Source of the DNA: Tolypothrix brevis GSE-NOS-MK-07-07A
GTDB lineage: Bacteria; Cyanobacteriota; Cyanobacteriia; Cyanobacteriales; Nostocaceae
Direction of reading: 5' to 3'
NCBI GenBank assembly: GCA_019358985.1
Contig: JAHHIJ010000007.1
Coordinates: forward strand, 150,686-214,685
DNA length: 64,000 nucleotides
Shown: positions 1 through 8,413 of the stretch, piece after piece
How the letters are laid out: every line of letters starts with the position of its first letter
Numbering within the stretch: position 1 is the stretch's first letter
Made by a program: the position numbers and the translations under genes
Notes under the pieces: generated by a model
Database searches by the model: none
What the model saw: the letters and a program-made list of their open reading frames with translations, nothing else
Told to the model about the DNA's origin: nothing

Positions 1-1
1 A

Positions 2-835
2 ATATTATGTTCAACTCGTGAATCTAGACAATTTACAAGAATCACTGATTCTTACTTACAAGCAACTGTTATACAAGCTATCCAAGAAGATGCTTTTGTT
101 ACAGTTAATAATGGATGGCTTAAGGTAAACTTACAAATTGCCGAAACTGCATCATACATATCAGAACATCTCACCAATTTAGCTTCTGATTTAGGACAAG
201 AATATAATTTTTGTCGGCAAATTGCAACAAGTCTCAAGGCTGAAACATTAATTACAGATGTTCAAGCCTGTATTGATATTGAAAAATTTCTGTTTCCAGG
301 AAAAATTATAGATGCTGAAATTCCTGCTTTTATAATTCCTATTAAACCTAGATGGGCAATAGATTTATTCGATGAAGGATTGGCGAACCAAACACTACTT
401 GGAGCCAAACTTGAATTCGCTTTCAACCGTGAAGCCGTTTACTATAGTTCAGCAAACAACTCAAAATTATTAAAAGCTCCCTATCGAATTCTCTGGTATG
501 TTACTCAGGGTGACGATAAGCACGATCATTATTATTATGGAGTAGGCTCTATTCGAGCCTGTTCTGTTGCTAATGAAGTTGTAATTGGTAAACCGAAGGA
601 GCTTTATCAACGTTTTCAACGTTTAGGAATTTATAAATTGGCTGATATCTTGAATATGAAGACCATGAAGAATGGCAACATTATGGCAATTCGTTTTAGC
701 CATACGGAGTTATTCACTAATCATATATATTTCCGTATAATTAAGAACTTGAAAAGTTCAATAAATCTTCAGTCTCCTTACAGAATAGATAAAAATTTAT
801 TTAAACAATTATATAATTTAGGTATGAATAAGTAA
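2..835 (+). CDS. 5'-truncated unknown protein with possible PUA-like C-terminal domain
   Basis: The reading frame is open from base 2, so the gene starts before the window; about 277 codons are visible. The TTG at 380 is internal, because the frame continues unbroken upstream of it. The last 150 residues (APYRILWYVT near the middle, then a tyrosine-rich stretch, then NIMAIRFSHTELF) resemble the layout of small beta-barrel PUA/EVE-like domains. This is my impression from the pattern only. The stop is 5 nt before the ASCH gene and the same-strand McrB/McrC genes follow, so it is probably the first visible member of a restriction operon. The N-terminal domain cannot be identified. Confidence 0.7.
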   Translation: MLCSTRESRQFTRITDSYLQATVIQAIQEDAFVTVNNGWLKVNLQIAETASYISEHLTNLASDLGQEYNFCRQIATSLKAETLITDVQACIDIEKFLFPGKIIDAEIPAFIIPIKPRWAIDLFDEGLANQTLLGAKLEFAFNREAVYYSSANNSKLLKAPYRILWYVTQGDDKHDHYYYGVGSIRACSVANEVVIGKPKELYQRFQRLGIYKLADILNMKTMKNGNIMAIRFSHTELFTNHIYFRIIKNLKSSINLQSPYRIDKNLFKQLYNLGMNK

Positions 836-840
836 AGTAT

Positions 841-1326
841 ATGGAAATGATGAAAATGCCTACTCATATAATGTTATTATCAATTAAGCCACAGTATGCC
901 GCAAAAATTTTTTCAGGTCAGAAAACAGTAGAGTTGCGCCGTATACGTACTCGACTAAATACAGGTGATTTGGTATTAGTTTACGTTTCATCTCCTGAGA
1001 AAGCTTTATTTGGTACATTTGAGGTAGAAAGTATTAGTCACCTGGAATTAGAAGAATTACCAAAAGATTTAAATAAATTCTGGAAAGAAGTAAAAGACAA
1101 GGCTGGAATTACTCCTCAAGAATTTGAAACTTATTATCAGGGAGCATCACTAGTTGTTGGTATTTATTTAAAAAATGTAAAGCCTTTAGCAGTTCCAATT
1201 CATTTAGAAAAACTAAGAGGAAAAATACCACAATTTAAACCTCCACAGAGTTATCGCTACTTAAACGAAAACGAAATGAAGATATTTAGGTCTCTTATGG
1301 AAGAGAAAACAACACTGACTGTATGA
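841..1326 (+). CDS. ASCH-domain protein (PUA-like fold)
   Basis: A 161-residue protein. The motif GQKTVELRR near residue 28 fits the GxKxxExR signature of ASCH domains, and the flanking pattern (LLSIKPQYAAKIFSG before it, GDLVLVYVSSP after it) is also typical. ASCH domains belong to the PUA-like superfamily and bind RNA or modified nucleotides and bases; some are predicted regulators. The start has three close ATGs (841, 847, 856), and none has a strong ribosome site. It sits tightly between the upstream unknown gene and mcrB, so a role as an accessory recogniser of modified nucleic acid in the restriction system is plausible but inferred. Confidence 0.85.
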   Translation: MEMMKMPTHIMLLSIKPQYAAKIFSGQKTVELRRIRTRLNTGDLVLVYVSSPEKALFGTFEVESISHLELEELPKDLNKFWKEVKDKAGITPQEFETYYQGASLVVGIYLKNVKPLAVPIHLEKLRGKIPQFKPPQSYRYLNENEMKIFRSLMEEKTTLTV

Positions 1327-1363
1327 ACGATGAGTTAATAGTAGAAAATCTCCAAATAAATTA

Positions 1364-2935
1364 ATGATGTTAGAAACAAATAAAGCTGAATTTATTAGTT
1401 TATTTCATGATTTTTTAAACTCATATCCCTACACACCTGTTGGATTTCGTTATCAGGCAGCTTATGAAGAGCAGCGTCAAGAAGGAAAAAGAAATTTTCA
1501 AGTAATTACAGCAACAAATTGTGAAGATGACTTGACAGAAACTATTTTGCTGCAATTATTACCGTATGCTGACACTGCAAACAATCGTCAACGAGGAGCT
1601 TGGGTTCATATTGCCTCAGCTATCGATAAAGACATTAAAGAATGGTTTGACAAGGCTGGTTTTGCCCAACCAGAAAGCTGGAAGCAGATTGCTTTAGACA
1701 TTTTAAATTTTATTCGCCAATGTTATACAAATCCAAGAAATTTATCATATTATTGTGTGAAATTTTCGCAAATTTATGATTCCAAATATTTTCAGACAGA
1801 TATACTCTCACCTATTCTCAATGCACTTCAACCAGATGAATTTTTATTAATTACGAATAAATCAATAATAGCTATTAACTATTTTGCTAATACATCCTAT
1901 AGCCATGAACTAATTTACTATCCTGACTTGAATATCACTGGACGTAAGCTGATTGCAGAGTTATCCTCTGAAATGCATAAGCCTGGTGTGCCTGCTTTAA
2001 GAAATGATGATTTATTCGATATGTTCTCTCACTGGCTAGTAACAGTTAAAAAATATCAATTTAATAGTGAGGTTATCGAACTTACTTTTTCTATAGAATG
2101 CTTGGAATTACAACCAGAATACACTTTGACTAAATGCGCTGAAGAAACTGGCTTTGCAGAAACAGAACTAGAACAATGGGTACGTACACTTCATCGTAAA
2201 AAACAAGCGATTATATACGGTTCATCTGGAACAGGAAAAACCTTCATTGCTGAAAAACTTGCCCAACACTTAATCGGAAGATATGGTTTCTCAGAACTTG
2301 TACAATTTCACCCAGCATACTCTTATGAAGACTTTATTCAAGGTATTCGTCCCCAAAGTGAAGATGGAAAATTAACATATCCGCTGGTTCCGGGACGCTT
2401 TTTGGAATTTTGCAAAAAGGCAGAGTCTTATCAAGACACTTGCGTTTTAATAATTGACGAAATAAACCGTGCAAATCTAGCTCAGGTTTTCGGTGAATTA
2501 ATGTATCTGCTAGAGTACCGTGAGAAAGAAATTCCCCTTGCTGGTGGTAACACCTTTTGCATCCCGAAAAATATCCGCATTATTGGTACGATGAACACAG
2601 CAGATAGGTCTATTACCCAATTTGATTATGCACTCCGTCGGCGCTTTGCATTTATCGAACTTCGTCCAAACTATGACGTGCTGCGACGATATCACTTAAA
2701 AACTGGTTTTGCGGTTGAGGGGTTAATTCAGATTTTACAGCGTTTGAATCAAGCCATTGCAGATAAAAACTACGAAATTGGTATTTCCTTTTTCTTAACA
2801 GACAACCTGCGTGAAGATATTGAAGACATTTGGTGCATGGAAATTGAGCCTTATTTAGAAGAATATTTTTTTAACCAGCTAGATAAAGTACAAGAATTTC
2901 GCTGGGATATAGTTAAGCAACAGTTATGGATATGA
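1364..2935 (+). CDS. mcrB: McrB-type AAA+ GTPase of a type IV restriction system
   Basis: 523 residues. The C-terminal half is an McrB AAA+ motor: Walker A GSSGTGKT (about residue 286), Walker B IIDEINRANLAQVFGEL, the McrB signature TMNTADRS, and an arginine-rich DYALRRRF sensor region. McrB hexamers hydrolyse GTP to drive DNA translocation, and they activate the partner nuclease McrC at modified DNA. The N-terminal ~270 residues should hold the target-recognition part, but I see no recognised DUF3578 signature there. The start is the ATGATG pair at 1364. The last codons overlap mcrC by 10 nt, indicating translational coupling. The gene appears intact. Confidence 0.93.
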   Translation: MMLETNKAEFISLFHDFLNSYPYTPVGFRYQAAYEEQRQEGKRNFQVITATNCEDDLTETILLQLLPYADTANNRQRGAWVHIASAIDKDIKEWFDKAGFAQPESWKQIALDILNFIRQCYTNPRNLSYYCVKFSQIYDSKYFQTDILSPILNALQPDEFLLITNKSIIAINYFANTSYSHELIYYPDLNITGRKLIAELSSEMHKPGVPALRNDDLFDMFSHWLVTVKKYQFNSEVIELTFSIECLELQPEYTLTKCAEETGFAETELEQWVRTLHRKKQAIIYGSSGTGKTFIAEKLAQHLIGRYGFSELVQFHPAYSYEDFIQGIRPQSEDGKLTYPLVPGRFLEFCKKAESYQDTCVLIIDEINRANLAQVFGELMYLLEYREKEIPLAGGNTFCIPKNIRIIGTMNTADRSITQFDYALRRRFAFIELRPNYDVLRRYHLKTGFAVEGLIQILQRLNQAIADKNYEIGISFFLTDNLREDIEDIWCMEIEPYLEEYFFNQLDKVQEFRWDIVKQQLWI

Positions 2936-4116
2936 ACCCAACACAAACAAGAATTATTGAACTGATAGAATATGAAAAAAAAATGTTTTCTGTTGACGAA
3001 ATACCCAATTCAGCCGGGGTTGAGTTATATGAAAAATATAAAAATCAAGTAGATGTAGAATTTCCTAACTATAAAACAGGCAATAAGTGGCAACTCAAAG
3101 CTAAAGGATGGGTAGGTTACATTCCTATAAGTCCCGAATTAGGTCTTAAACTACAGCCGAAAGTGCCAATTAAAAATTTATTTGGAATGCTAGAATACGC
3201 CTACTCTTTAAAGAGTTTTCGCTTTCTTGAAGGGCTGATGGATTGCGACTCTCTAGAGGAATTTTACAATTGTCTAGCCCAAGTCTTAGCCCAAAAAATT
3301 ATAGAACGGTGTCGAAAGGGGTTATATCGTACTTACTTGCCTAAAACTAAGCAGCTTGCTTATGTACGGGGACGACTAAATGTGCGAGAGTTAATTCAAA
3401 AACCGTGGAATGTGCAAGTTAAATGCTCTTACGAAGAATATACAGCTGATATTGTAGAAAACCAAATTCTTACATGGACACTTTTTAACATTGGTCGTAG
3501 CGGTTTTTGTTCAGAAAGAGTATCACCAACAGTGCGAAAAGCTTATCATACTTTACAAGGATTGGTGACAGTGCAACCTTGTAGTGTAAAAGATTGTAGT
3601 GAGCTTTACAACCGCCTCAATGAAGATTATCGAGTATTACACAATTTCTGCCGATTCTTTTTAGAAAATACTGTGCCAAGTCATGAAAGGGGAAATCACA
3701 AAGTTTTACCCTTTCTCGTCGATATGGCACGTTTATATGAGCTTTTTGTTGCAGAATGGCTTAAGGCAAACTTGTCACCAAATTTAATTATTAAGTCTCA
3801 AGAAAGAGTAAATTTAGGAGAAAACCTATATTTTAAGACAGACTTAGTGTTATACGATGCTTTAACTGCAAAACCACGTTACATTCTCGATACTAAATAT
3901 AAAACTCCAGTTAGTCCATCATTTCAAGATGTAGCGCAAGTAGTAGCCTACGCTGTCTCTAAAAACTGCCAAGAAGTAATTCTAGTTTATCCAACTTTAT
4001 TAACTCATTCCTTGGATAAATTTATTGGAGATATTCGAGTTCGCAGCCTAACTTTTTCCCTAGATGATAACCTCAATCGCGCAGGTCAAACCTTCTTGCA
4101 AAAACTCCTTTCCTAA
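2926..4116 (+). CDS. mcrC: McrC-type nuclease subunit
   Basis: 396 residues. The C-terminal third carries a PD-(D/E)xK nuclease core: TDLVLYD followed by YILDTKYK, the D...DxK pattern of McrC. A downstream segment (DVAQVVAYAVSKNCQEVILVYP) fits the remaining strands of the fold. The N-terminal part is the usual McrC region (GWVGYIPISPELGLKLQPKV) that contacts the McrB hexamer. It is the cleavage subunit of the modification-dependent restriction complex. The start overlaps the end of mcrB by 10 nt. No gene follows on this strand; a convergent sugar kinase lies 113 bp away, so this ends the operon. Confidence 0.92.
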   Translation: MDMNPTQTRIIELIEYEKKMFSVDEIPNSAGVELYEKYKNQVDVEFPNYKTGNKWQLKAKGWVGYIPISPELGLKLQPKVPIKNLFGMLEYAYSLKSFRFLEGLMDCDSLEEFYNCLAQVLAQKIIERCRKGLYRTYLPKTKQLAYVRGRLNVRELIQKPWNVQVKCSYEEYTADIVENQILTWTLFNIGRSGFCSERVSPTVRKAYHTLQGLVTVQPCSVKDCSELYNRLNEDYRVLHNFCRFFLENTVPSHERGNHKVLPFLVDMARLYELFVAEWLKANLSPNLIIKSQERVNLGENLYFKTDLVLYDALTAKPRYILDTKYKTPVSPSFQDVAQVVAYAVSKNCQEVILVYPTLLTHSLDKFIGDIRVRSLTFSLDDNLNRAGQTFLQKLLS

Positions 4117-4229
4117 CTTCTCTTTTCCTTCAAAGACGCTACACCATCGTCTCTTTGCGGTTCGTTAAATAAAATCACCATTCAGGTGAATCAACAGAGT
4201 GAAGTGCATTTACGATCGCTAATCCTAAC

Positions 4230-5489
4230 CTACTGACTTTCTCCCACTCCCCGCATCGCTAAAAGCGCTGTCCCATAGGCAGCTTCAGTATTATCAGAAC
4301 GCATCACGGGAACATCTAAATACCGTTTCCTAATTGCCGTCCAAGTGTCATTTGCCGCACCACCTCCAGCAGTGTAAACACGGTTTAATTTATCGGCTCC
4401 AAGCTGCTGTAGTAATTCATACCCCCGCGCTTCTATCCGTGCCATACTTTCCAGCAACCCATGTAAAAATTCCACAGGATTATCTGGACGCGGTTCTAAT
4501 CGCGGTGGTAAATTTGGGTCATTAATTGGAAAGCGATCGCCTGGTTTCAACAAGGGATAATAATCTAACGAGCTTGATTCGTCTAAAACAATCTCACGGC
4601 TATATCTTTCTAACTCAGCATCCGTAAAAAATTTCCGTAGCACTGCACCTCCAGTATTGGAAGCACCCCCAGTTAACCATAAATCGCCTAAACGGTGGCT
4701 GTAAATTCCATACCTTGCATCTTCAACGCGGGTACGACTCAACAGCTTTAACACCAACGTGGAACCCAGAGAAGTCACCGCATCACCGGGTAATTTTGCC
4801 CCACTGGCGATAAAAGCGGCAATACTATCAGTTGTACCAGCACAAACTAAACAATCTTCTCTGAAACCGAATTTAACTGCAACTTCTGGAAGTAATTGAG
4901 CGATCGCATTTCCAGGAGTTACTACTTTTGGTAGATGAATTGGTATTTGCAGCTTCTCCAACCATTCTGGGTATCGGAAATTTTCCACGTCATAACCCAA
5001 TTTCAAAGCGTTGTGGTAATCGCTTATACCCAACTTTCCATGCAATAGAAATGCCAACCAGTCGGCTTGATGCATGAAATATCTAGCTTCTGCGAAAGAT
5101 GGTTGTAAAGACATCCACAGAAGTTTAACCAAGCTGGAAGTAGCACTTAATACGGTATGATTTGCGGGTGCGACGTGACCCAAGCGTTCCAGCATGACTG
5201 CACCCCGCGCATCATTGTACAACAGCGGTGCGTCTACGGGCTTTCCAGCGGCATTGCAGAGCAAGACGGTAGAGGAAGTTCCATTGATGGCGATCGCCTT
5301 TATTTGAAGGCGCAATTCTGAGGGGATTTGTTCTAACAAAGTAAACAAAGCTGTTTGCCAGCAAGTAGTCAAGTTACCTTCATTTGACATATCCCAAGGA
5401 TACCGCACCTCTAAAAGCATATTGCCTTCAAAAGAAATCACCACACCCCTAGCACCAGAAGTCCCAAAGTCGATACCCAGATAAAACAT
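4230..5489 (-). CDS. FGGY-family carbohydrate kinase (possible D-ribulose kinase)
   Basis: 419 residues of the FGGY kinase fold. The N-terminal phosphate-1 motif is LGIDFGTSGARGVV. The central ATP-binding motif is CAGTTDSIAAFIASGA with GDAVTSLGSTLVLK. The C-terminal adenosine motif is YTAGGGAANDTW. The protein is shorter than typical xylulokinases (about 480-500 residues). Cyanobacterial and plant members of this short group have been reported as D-ribulose kinases, making ribulose 5-phosphate. Assigning this substrate here is inference, since the sequence supports only sugar kinase firmly. The start is the ATG at 5489; TTGACTC-type heptamer repeats lie upstream. It appears to be a single-gene unit. 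Confidence 0.87.
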   Translation of the reverse strand: MFYLGIDFGTSGARGVVISFEGNMLLEVRYPWDMSNEGNLTTCWQTALFTLLEQIPSELRLQIKAIAINGTSSTVLLCNAAGKPVDAPLLYNDARGAVMLERLGHVAPANHTVLSATSSLVKLLWMSLQPSFAEARYFMHQADWLAFLLHGKLGISDYHNALKLGYDVENFRYPEWLEKLQIPIHLPKVVTPGNAIAQLLPEVAVKFGFREDCLVCAGTTDSIAAFIASGAKLPGDAVTSLGSTLVLKLLSRTRVEDARYGIYSHRLGDLWLTGGASNTGGAVLRKFFTDAELERYSREIVLDESSSLDYYPLLKPGDRFPINDPNLPPRLEPRPDNPVEFLHGLLESMARIEARGYELLQQLGADKLNRVYTAGGGAANDTWTAIRKRYLDVPVMRSDNTEAAYGTALLAMRGVGESQ

Positions 5490-5514
5490 AAATTAATAAT
5501 TTTTTCTAAAAAAA

Positions 5515-5571
5515 CTTGACTTTTGACTCTTGACTCTTAACTTTTGACTCTTAACTTTTGACTTTTGACTA
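5515..5571. repeat. STRR-type heptamer repeat (TTGACTC/TTGACTT)
   Basis: About eight degenerate heptamers, CTTGACT, TTTGACT and CTTAACT, run head to tail. Such short tandemly repeated repetitive sequences are common between genes of heterocystous cyanobacteria. Similar short runs are at 29646-29672 and 38008-38023. Confidence 0.85.
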
Positions 5572-5652
5572 CTTTTTGTAACAAGTTATTCCCCAATCTT
5601 GGCAAAACAAGGAAAAGTAGTAAACGAACCGATCAAAATTCCTGTTCTATTT

Positions 5653-5657
5653 GGAGG
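5653..5657 (+). promoter_or_regulatory. Ribosome binding site of psaM
   Basis: GGAGG lies 11 nt before the ATG at 5669. It supports that short reading frame over the longer out-of-frame open stretch covering the same bases. Confidence 0.75.
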
Positions 5658-5668
5658 ATTCGATAGAA

Positions 5669-5767
5669 ATGCATATATCAGATACTCAAGTCTACATCGC
5701 TCTAGCTGTGGCGCTGATTCCAGGATTTCTGGCTTGGCGTTTATCAACAGAACTTTACAAATCCTAA
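5669..5767 (+). CDS. psaM: Photosystem I reaction-centre subunit XII (PsaM)
   Basis: A 32-residue reading frame (MHISDTQVYIALAVALIPGF, then LAWRLSTELYKS) that closely fits the known PsaM sequence pattern (M.IS.TQVYIAL...ALIPG.LA.RL.TELYK). PsaM is a single-helix membrane subunit near the trimer interface of photosystem I. A GGAGG ribosome site precedes it. It is too short for usual ORF cut-offs, and a longer open frame in another phase masks it. Both ends are clear, and the length (about 30 residues) is as expected. Confidence 0.93.
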   Translation: MHISDTQVYIALAVALIPGFLAWRLSTELYKS

Positions 5768-6109
5768 GCTGCTTGATACTGGGACTGTAAACAGGGATTA
5801 GGAAAAAATACCATAAATTTTTAATTCCCTTCCCTAATTGCCAATATTCTCATCTGCCATCTCAGGCAGGTAAAGTATCAAAAAGCTGATAATCCTGGCA
5901 GTACGAAAGCAGTTTCCATCTTGCGGCTTGATACCGTGGATTGTCAGTAACTGACTACTTACGTATGCCAGGTTTATTTTTTTACGATTAACATACGTGT
6001 AGCAATCTGGAAAAAATGAAGTAATATGACAGCTAAATAAAACCGTAATTAATCTTGGTCAGACTTTTACGGTTAGTTTGTTCCGATAGTCGAGGTTATT
6101 TTTAATACT
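5768..6109. other. Intergenic region, no feature recognised
   Basis: 342 bp between psaM and the next gene. I see no reading frame with coding character and no recognised riboswitch. A weak match exists between the segment around 5872 and the segment around 5925-5990, but no clear repeat emerges. Confidence 0.5.
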
Positions 6110-6517
6110 ATGAATGCATTTCAACCTTCCAAACCCCCACTAGAACCTATACAAAAACGTCGGGTAGCTCCAAGACCACGCCGGCACCTAAGACAACGTT
6201 CTTATCAGGTGATGGCACTGGAAACGACGGTAAAGATAGGGGCTAATGTTGTCATTTCAGTCGCCGCAGTATCTGCCTTGGTACAACTTTTGCCTTACCA
6301 TTGGTTACAACAAGACAAGTTAAGAGAAATTGGCACTGAAGTCAAGTTGATGGAAGGACGTGTCAACACTTTAAACACAAAATTTAGCCAGAACTTCGAT
6401 CCGCGCGAAAATAAAACTATTATGCAACAACAATCTTATCGATTTGACCCTAGCCAACGTCAAGTCGTGATTATGAATAAAGATGGCTCAGAAGTGGAAC
6501 AACCACGAGATCACTAA
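6110..6517 (+). CDS. Conserved-looking small membrane protein with coiled coil
   Basis: 135 residues, function not recognised. The N-terminal 35 residues are basic and proline/arginine-rich (KRRVAPRPRRHLRQRSYQ). A single hydrophobic segment follows (about residues 43-64, VKIGANVVISVAAVSALVQLL), then a heptad-like stretch (LREIGTEVKLMEGRVNTLNTKF) that could be a short coiled coil, and a polar tail. This suggests a membrane-anchored protein with its basic N-terminus in the cytoplasm. It stands alone, 340 bp after psaM, and is followed by repeats. The name should remain hypothetical. Confidence 0.75.
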   Translation: MNAFQPSKPPLEPIQKRRVAPRPRRHLRQRSYQVMALETTVKIGANVVISVAAVSALVQLLPYHWLQQDKLREIGTEVKLMEGRVNTLNTKFSQNFDPRENKTIMQQQSYRFDPSQRQVVIMNKDGSEVEQPRDH

Positions 6518-6523
6518 TTACCA

Positions 6524-6617
6524 ATAGACATCTCCAGAAATTAATTATGCGTTGCCCGAAACCCTTGTAGAGACGTAGCACTGCTACGTCTTTACCTCTT
6601 TTCCAACAGATGTCTAA
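6524..6617. repeat. MITE-like element, TAGACATCTCCAGAA family
   Basis: It begins ATAGACATCTCCAGAAA and ends with the degenerate inverted copy ACAGATGTCTAAT. Inside are ATTATGCGTTGCC and the palindrome GACGTAGCACTGCTACGTC. The same layout occurs at 31672-32051 and 43085-43175, and its right half occurs near 39960-39997. Confidence 0.75.
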
Positions 6618-6671
6618 TAGCTAATAGTTAATAGCTTATACAGCATATTTTAGGTTTAGGAGGTACATGCA

Positions 6672-6718
6672 TAAAACCCAAAACCCTGTAAAGACGTTCC
6701 GGCGGAACCTCTCTACTT
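6672..6718. repeat. Palindromic repeat, GACGTTCCGGCGGAACGTC type (degenerate)
   Basis: AAACCCAAAACCCTGTAAAG followed by a near-palindrome of GACGTTCCGGCGGAAC. The same lead-in AAAACCCAAAACC occurs at 52756. Confidence 0.65.
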
Positions 6719-6761
6719 GAAATTGCTTCGATTTCACGCCAAACTGTACTTATTGAAAACA

Positions 6762-7643
6762 TCAAATCTGCGTATCTGCAACTCCTAAACGTAATGCAAT
6801 ACGTTGATACTTTGTTGCATCATAAAAAGTACCTCTATGCATCACTTGTGAATTGTCCCAAAAGATAACATCTCCTGGATGCCAAACATAAGAATAAACG
6901 GGAGTGCAATTTAAAACAGTTTGAAATAAATCATCCCAAAAATGTTTTGCCTCCTCTGGTTTATCTTCCATACCAACAGGAATTGCAGTATTTGAACCCA
7001 AATATAATCCTTTTTGACCAGTAACTTTGTGAGTAGACACAATTGGATGCACTTTCTGAGGAATATCAACCGTAACAGTGCGTTTAGAAAACATTGGTGG
7101 TGCGTGATACATAAACATCTTTTCTAGTTGTTGCTGATGTTCACGATCCAAATTATTATACGCTTCTACCATGTCGAGGAACTCAGTTGTATGGGGTTGT
7201 CCATCCATCCCTTCAAGAGGAACTTCTACGCAATAAAGCATCACCACATAGAGTGCATTCATATCCAGTCCCTCTCTGCGTGGGACGCCATCTTTATCAT
7301 GATGCCATTCCCAAGCAAACTTTCCTACCACTTCTTGAGCAAGTCCTTTTGGATTACCCAAAATATTCACATATTGACTTTGTAAATCTGGGCTAATATC
7401 CGGATCTGATGTCTTAGCATAGCCACCAAACATTAAATCACCAAACGTATTTCTAGCAAATTCTTCCAACTGCGAAGCGGTAAGATGTTGCTGTCTAACT
7501 ACAACAACACCGTGTTCCCAAAGTGATTGCTTAAATTCACGTACTTGTAAGTTTGTCAGGTTAATTAAATTGCAATCCTGTAACACTTCAACTCCGAGTC
7601 TCGGATGGTGCTGTACTTGTTTATATTCAGTGATTGAAGTCAT
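6762..7643 (-). CDS. TauD/TfdA-family Fe(II)/2-oxoglutarate dioxygenase
   Basis: 293 residues. The iron-binding facial triad is visible: the HxD motif in WEWHHDKDG (about residues 113-115), and the distal histidine in DNSQVMHRGTFYDATKYQRI, where the downstream arginine would bind 2-oxoglutarate. TauD-type enzymes hydroxylate small substrates such as taurine, 2,4-D or amino-acid derivatives. The substrate here cannot be read from the sequence. It lies 12 nt downstream of a Nudix gene on the same strand, so the two are probably cotranscribed. Length is normal for the family, and the gene looks intact. Confidence 0.88.
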   Translation of the reverse strand: MTSITEYKQVQHHPRLGVEVLQDCNLINLTNLQVREFKQSLWEHGVVVVRQQHLTASQLEEFARNTFGDLMFGGYAKTSDPDISPDLQSQYVNILGNPKGLAQEVVGKFAWEWHHDKDGVPRREGLDMNALYVVMLYCVEVPLEGMDGQPHTTEFLDMVEAYNNLDREHQQQLEKMFMYHAPPMFSKRTVTVDIPQKVHPIVSTHKVTGQKGLYLGSNTAIPVGMEDKPEEAKHFWDDLFQTVLNCTPVYSYVWHPGDVIFWDNSQVMHRGTFYDATKYQRIALRLGVADTQI

Positions 7644-7655
7644 ATCTACTCCCCC

Positions 7656-8273
7656 TTAATCGAAATCAGTCGGCAAATTTGGATTGCGGTGATGTTGAAA
7701 AAGTCGCGTAATTTGTGCTGGTGTCACACGTCCTAAAGATAACTCAGGAATATTATCTTCTGCAAAAAATCCTACTTCCTCAGTTTCAATACTTGGTGAA
7801 GCAGAACCCCCAATTAATTCACAGAGAAAAAACAGTTTATAGACGTAATGTAGAAAAGGAGGATGTCCTTGTCTATCTCTATCATACACAGCCAAAACTT
7901 TCACAGTGCGGGTTAAATAACCGGATTCTTCATAAGTTTCTCTCACGCTTACTTCACTTGGAGAATCACCGATATCAGCCCATCCACCAGGTAAAGTCCA
8001 ACAGCCATCAGATCGTTCTTTAACTAATAATATGGTATCGCCTTGAAAGACAACTCCGCGCACATCAACTTTCGGAGTAGCATAACCGACATCACGAGCG
8101 AATAAATCCAGAATAGAGCTTTGTTCTGTATTTGAATAAGTGGATAAAATTTCCGCCGCAATTTCTTGCACTTGTTGAAAGCGCTGAAGATCAAAAGGAT
8201 TTTCAGAATAAGTTAAACCATTTTGAGCGATCGCTTGCAACTTTTGCGCCCATTCTAGCCATTTTGGTTGCAC
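7656..8273 (-). CDS. Nudix hydrolase with N-terminal helical extension
   Basis: 205 residues. The Nudix box is GWADIGDSPSEVSVRETYEE followed by SGY, matching Gx5Ex7REUxEExGU except that the first conserved Glu is Asp. This sits in the GGW(A/C)D(V/I)G context seen in YjhB-like enzymes that cleave nucleoside diphosphate derivatives. The first ~65 residues (LEWAQKLQAIAQNGL...ENPFDLQRFQQVQEIAAEIL) are the helical extension typical of that subgroup. The substrate is unknown. It is the upstream member of a two-gene unit with the Fe/2OG dioxygenase, an unusual pairing. Confidence 0.9.
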   Translation of the reverse strand: MQPKWLEWAQKLQAIAQNGLTYSENPFDLQRFQQVQEIAAEILSTYSNTEQSSILDLFARDVGYATPKVDVRGVVFQGDTILLVKERSDGCWTLPGGWADIGDSPSEVSVRETYEESGYLTRTVKVLAVYDRDRQGHPPFLHYVYKLFFLCELIGGSASPSIETEEVGFFAEDNIPELSLGRVTPAQITRLFQHHRNPNLPTDFD

Positions 8274-8290
8274 AATTTTCTCCTATAAAT

Positions 8291-8412
8291 TCGCCCTCAG
8301 GAAGCCCTCAGACTGGAAGTCTGGGGCTACACAAACAAAGTCCGCCTTCGCGGACTTGATAAAGCCTGCGTAGGCAGGCTTCGTTCGTATAGCCGCGACT
8401 TCAGTCGTCAGG
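8291..8412. repeat. Dispersed palindromic repeat (GACTGGAAGTC / GCGGCTACACAAAC type)
   Basis: It contains three small hairpins: CAGACTGGAAGTCTGG, GTCCGCCTTCGCGGAC and GCCTGCGTAGGCAGGC, with the lead GGGGCTACACAAACAAAG. Related sequence is at 41817-41866 and 63827-63880, so this is an interspersed family placed between genes. Confidence 0.75.
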
Positions 8413-8413
8413 C

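Noticed and set aside
290..300. An empty entry in the findings list titled as a removed placeholder
   Set aside because: It carries no observation; the degenerate second caspase-like fold is treated in the first finding and in the two gene entries. It should be ignored.
5599..5790. 63-codon open frame covering psaM
   Set aside because: It is in a different phase from psaM, lacks a ribosome site and has no recognisable product.
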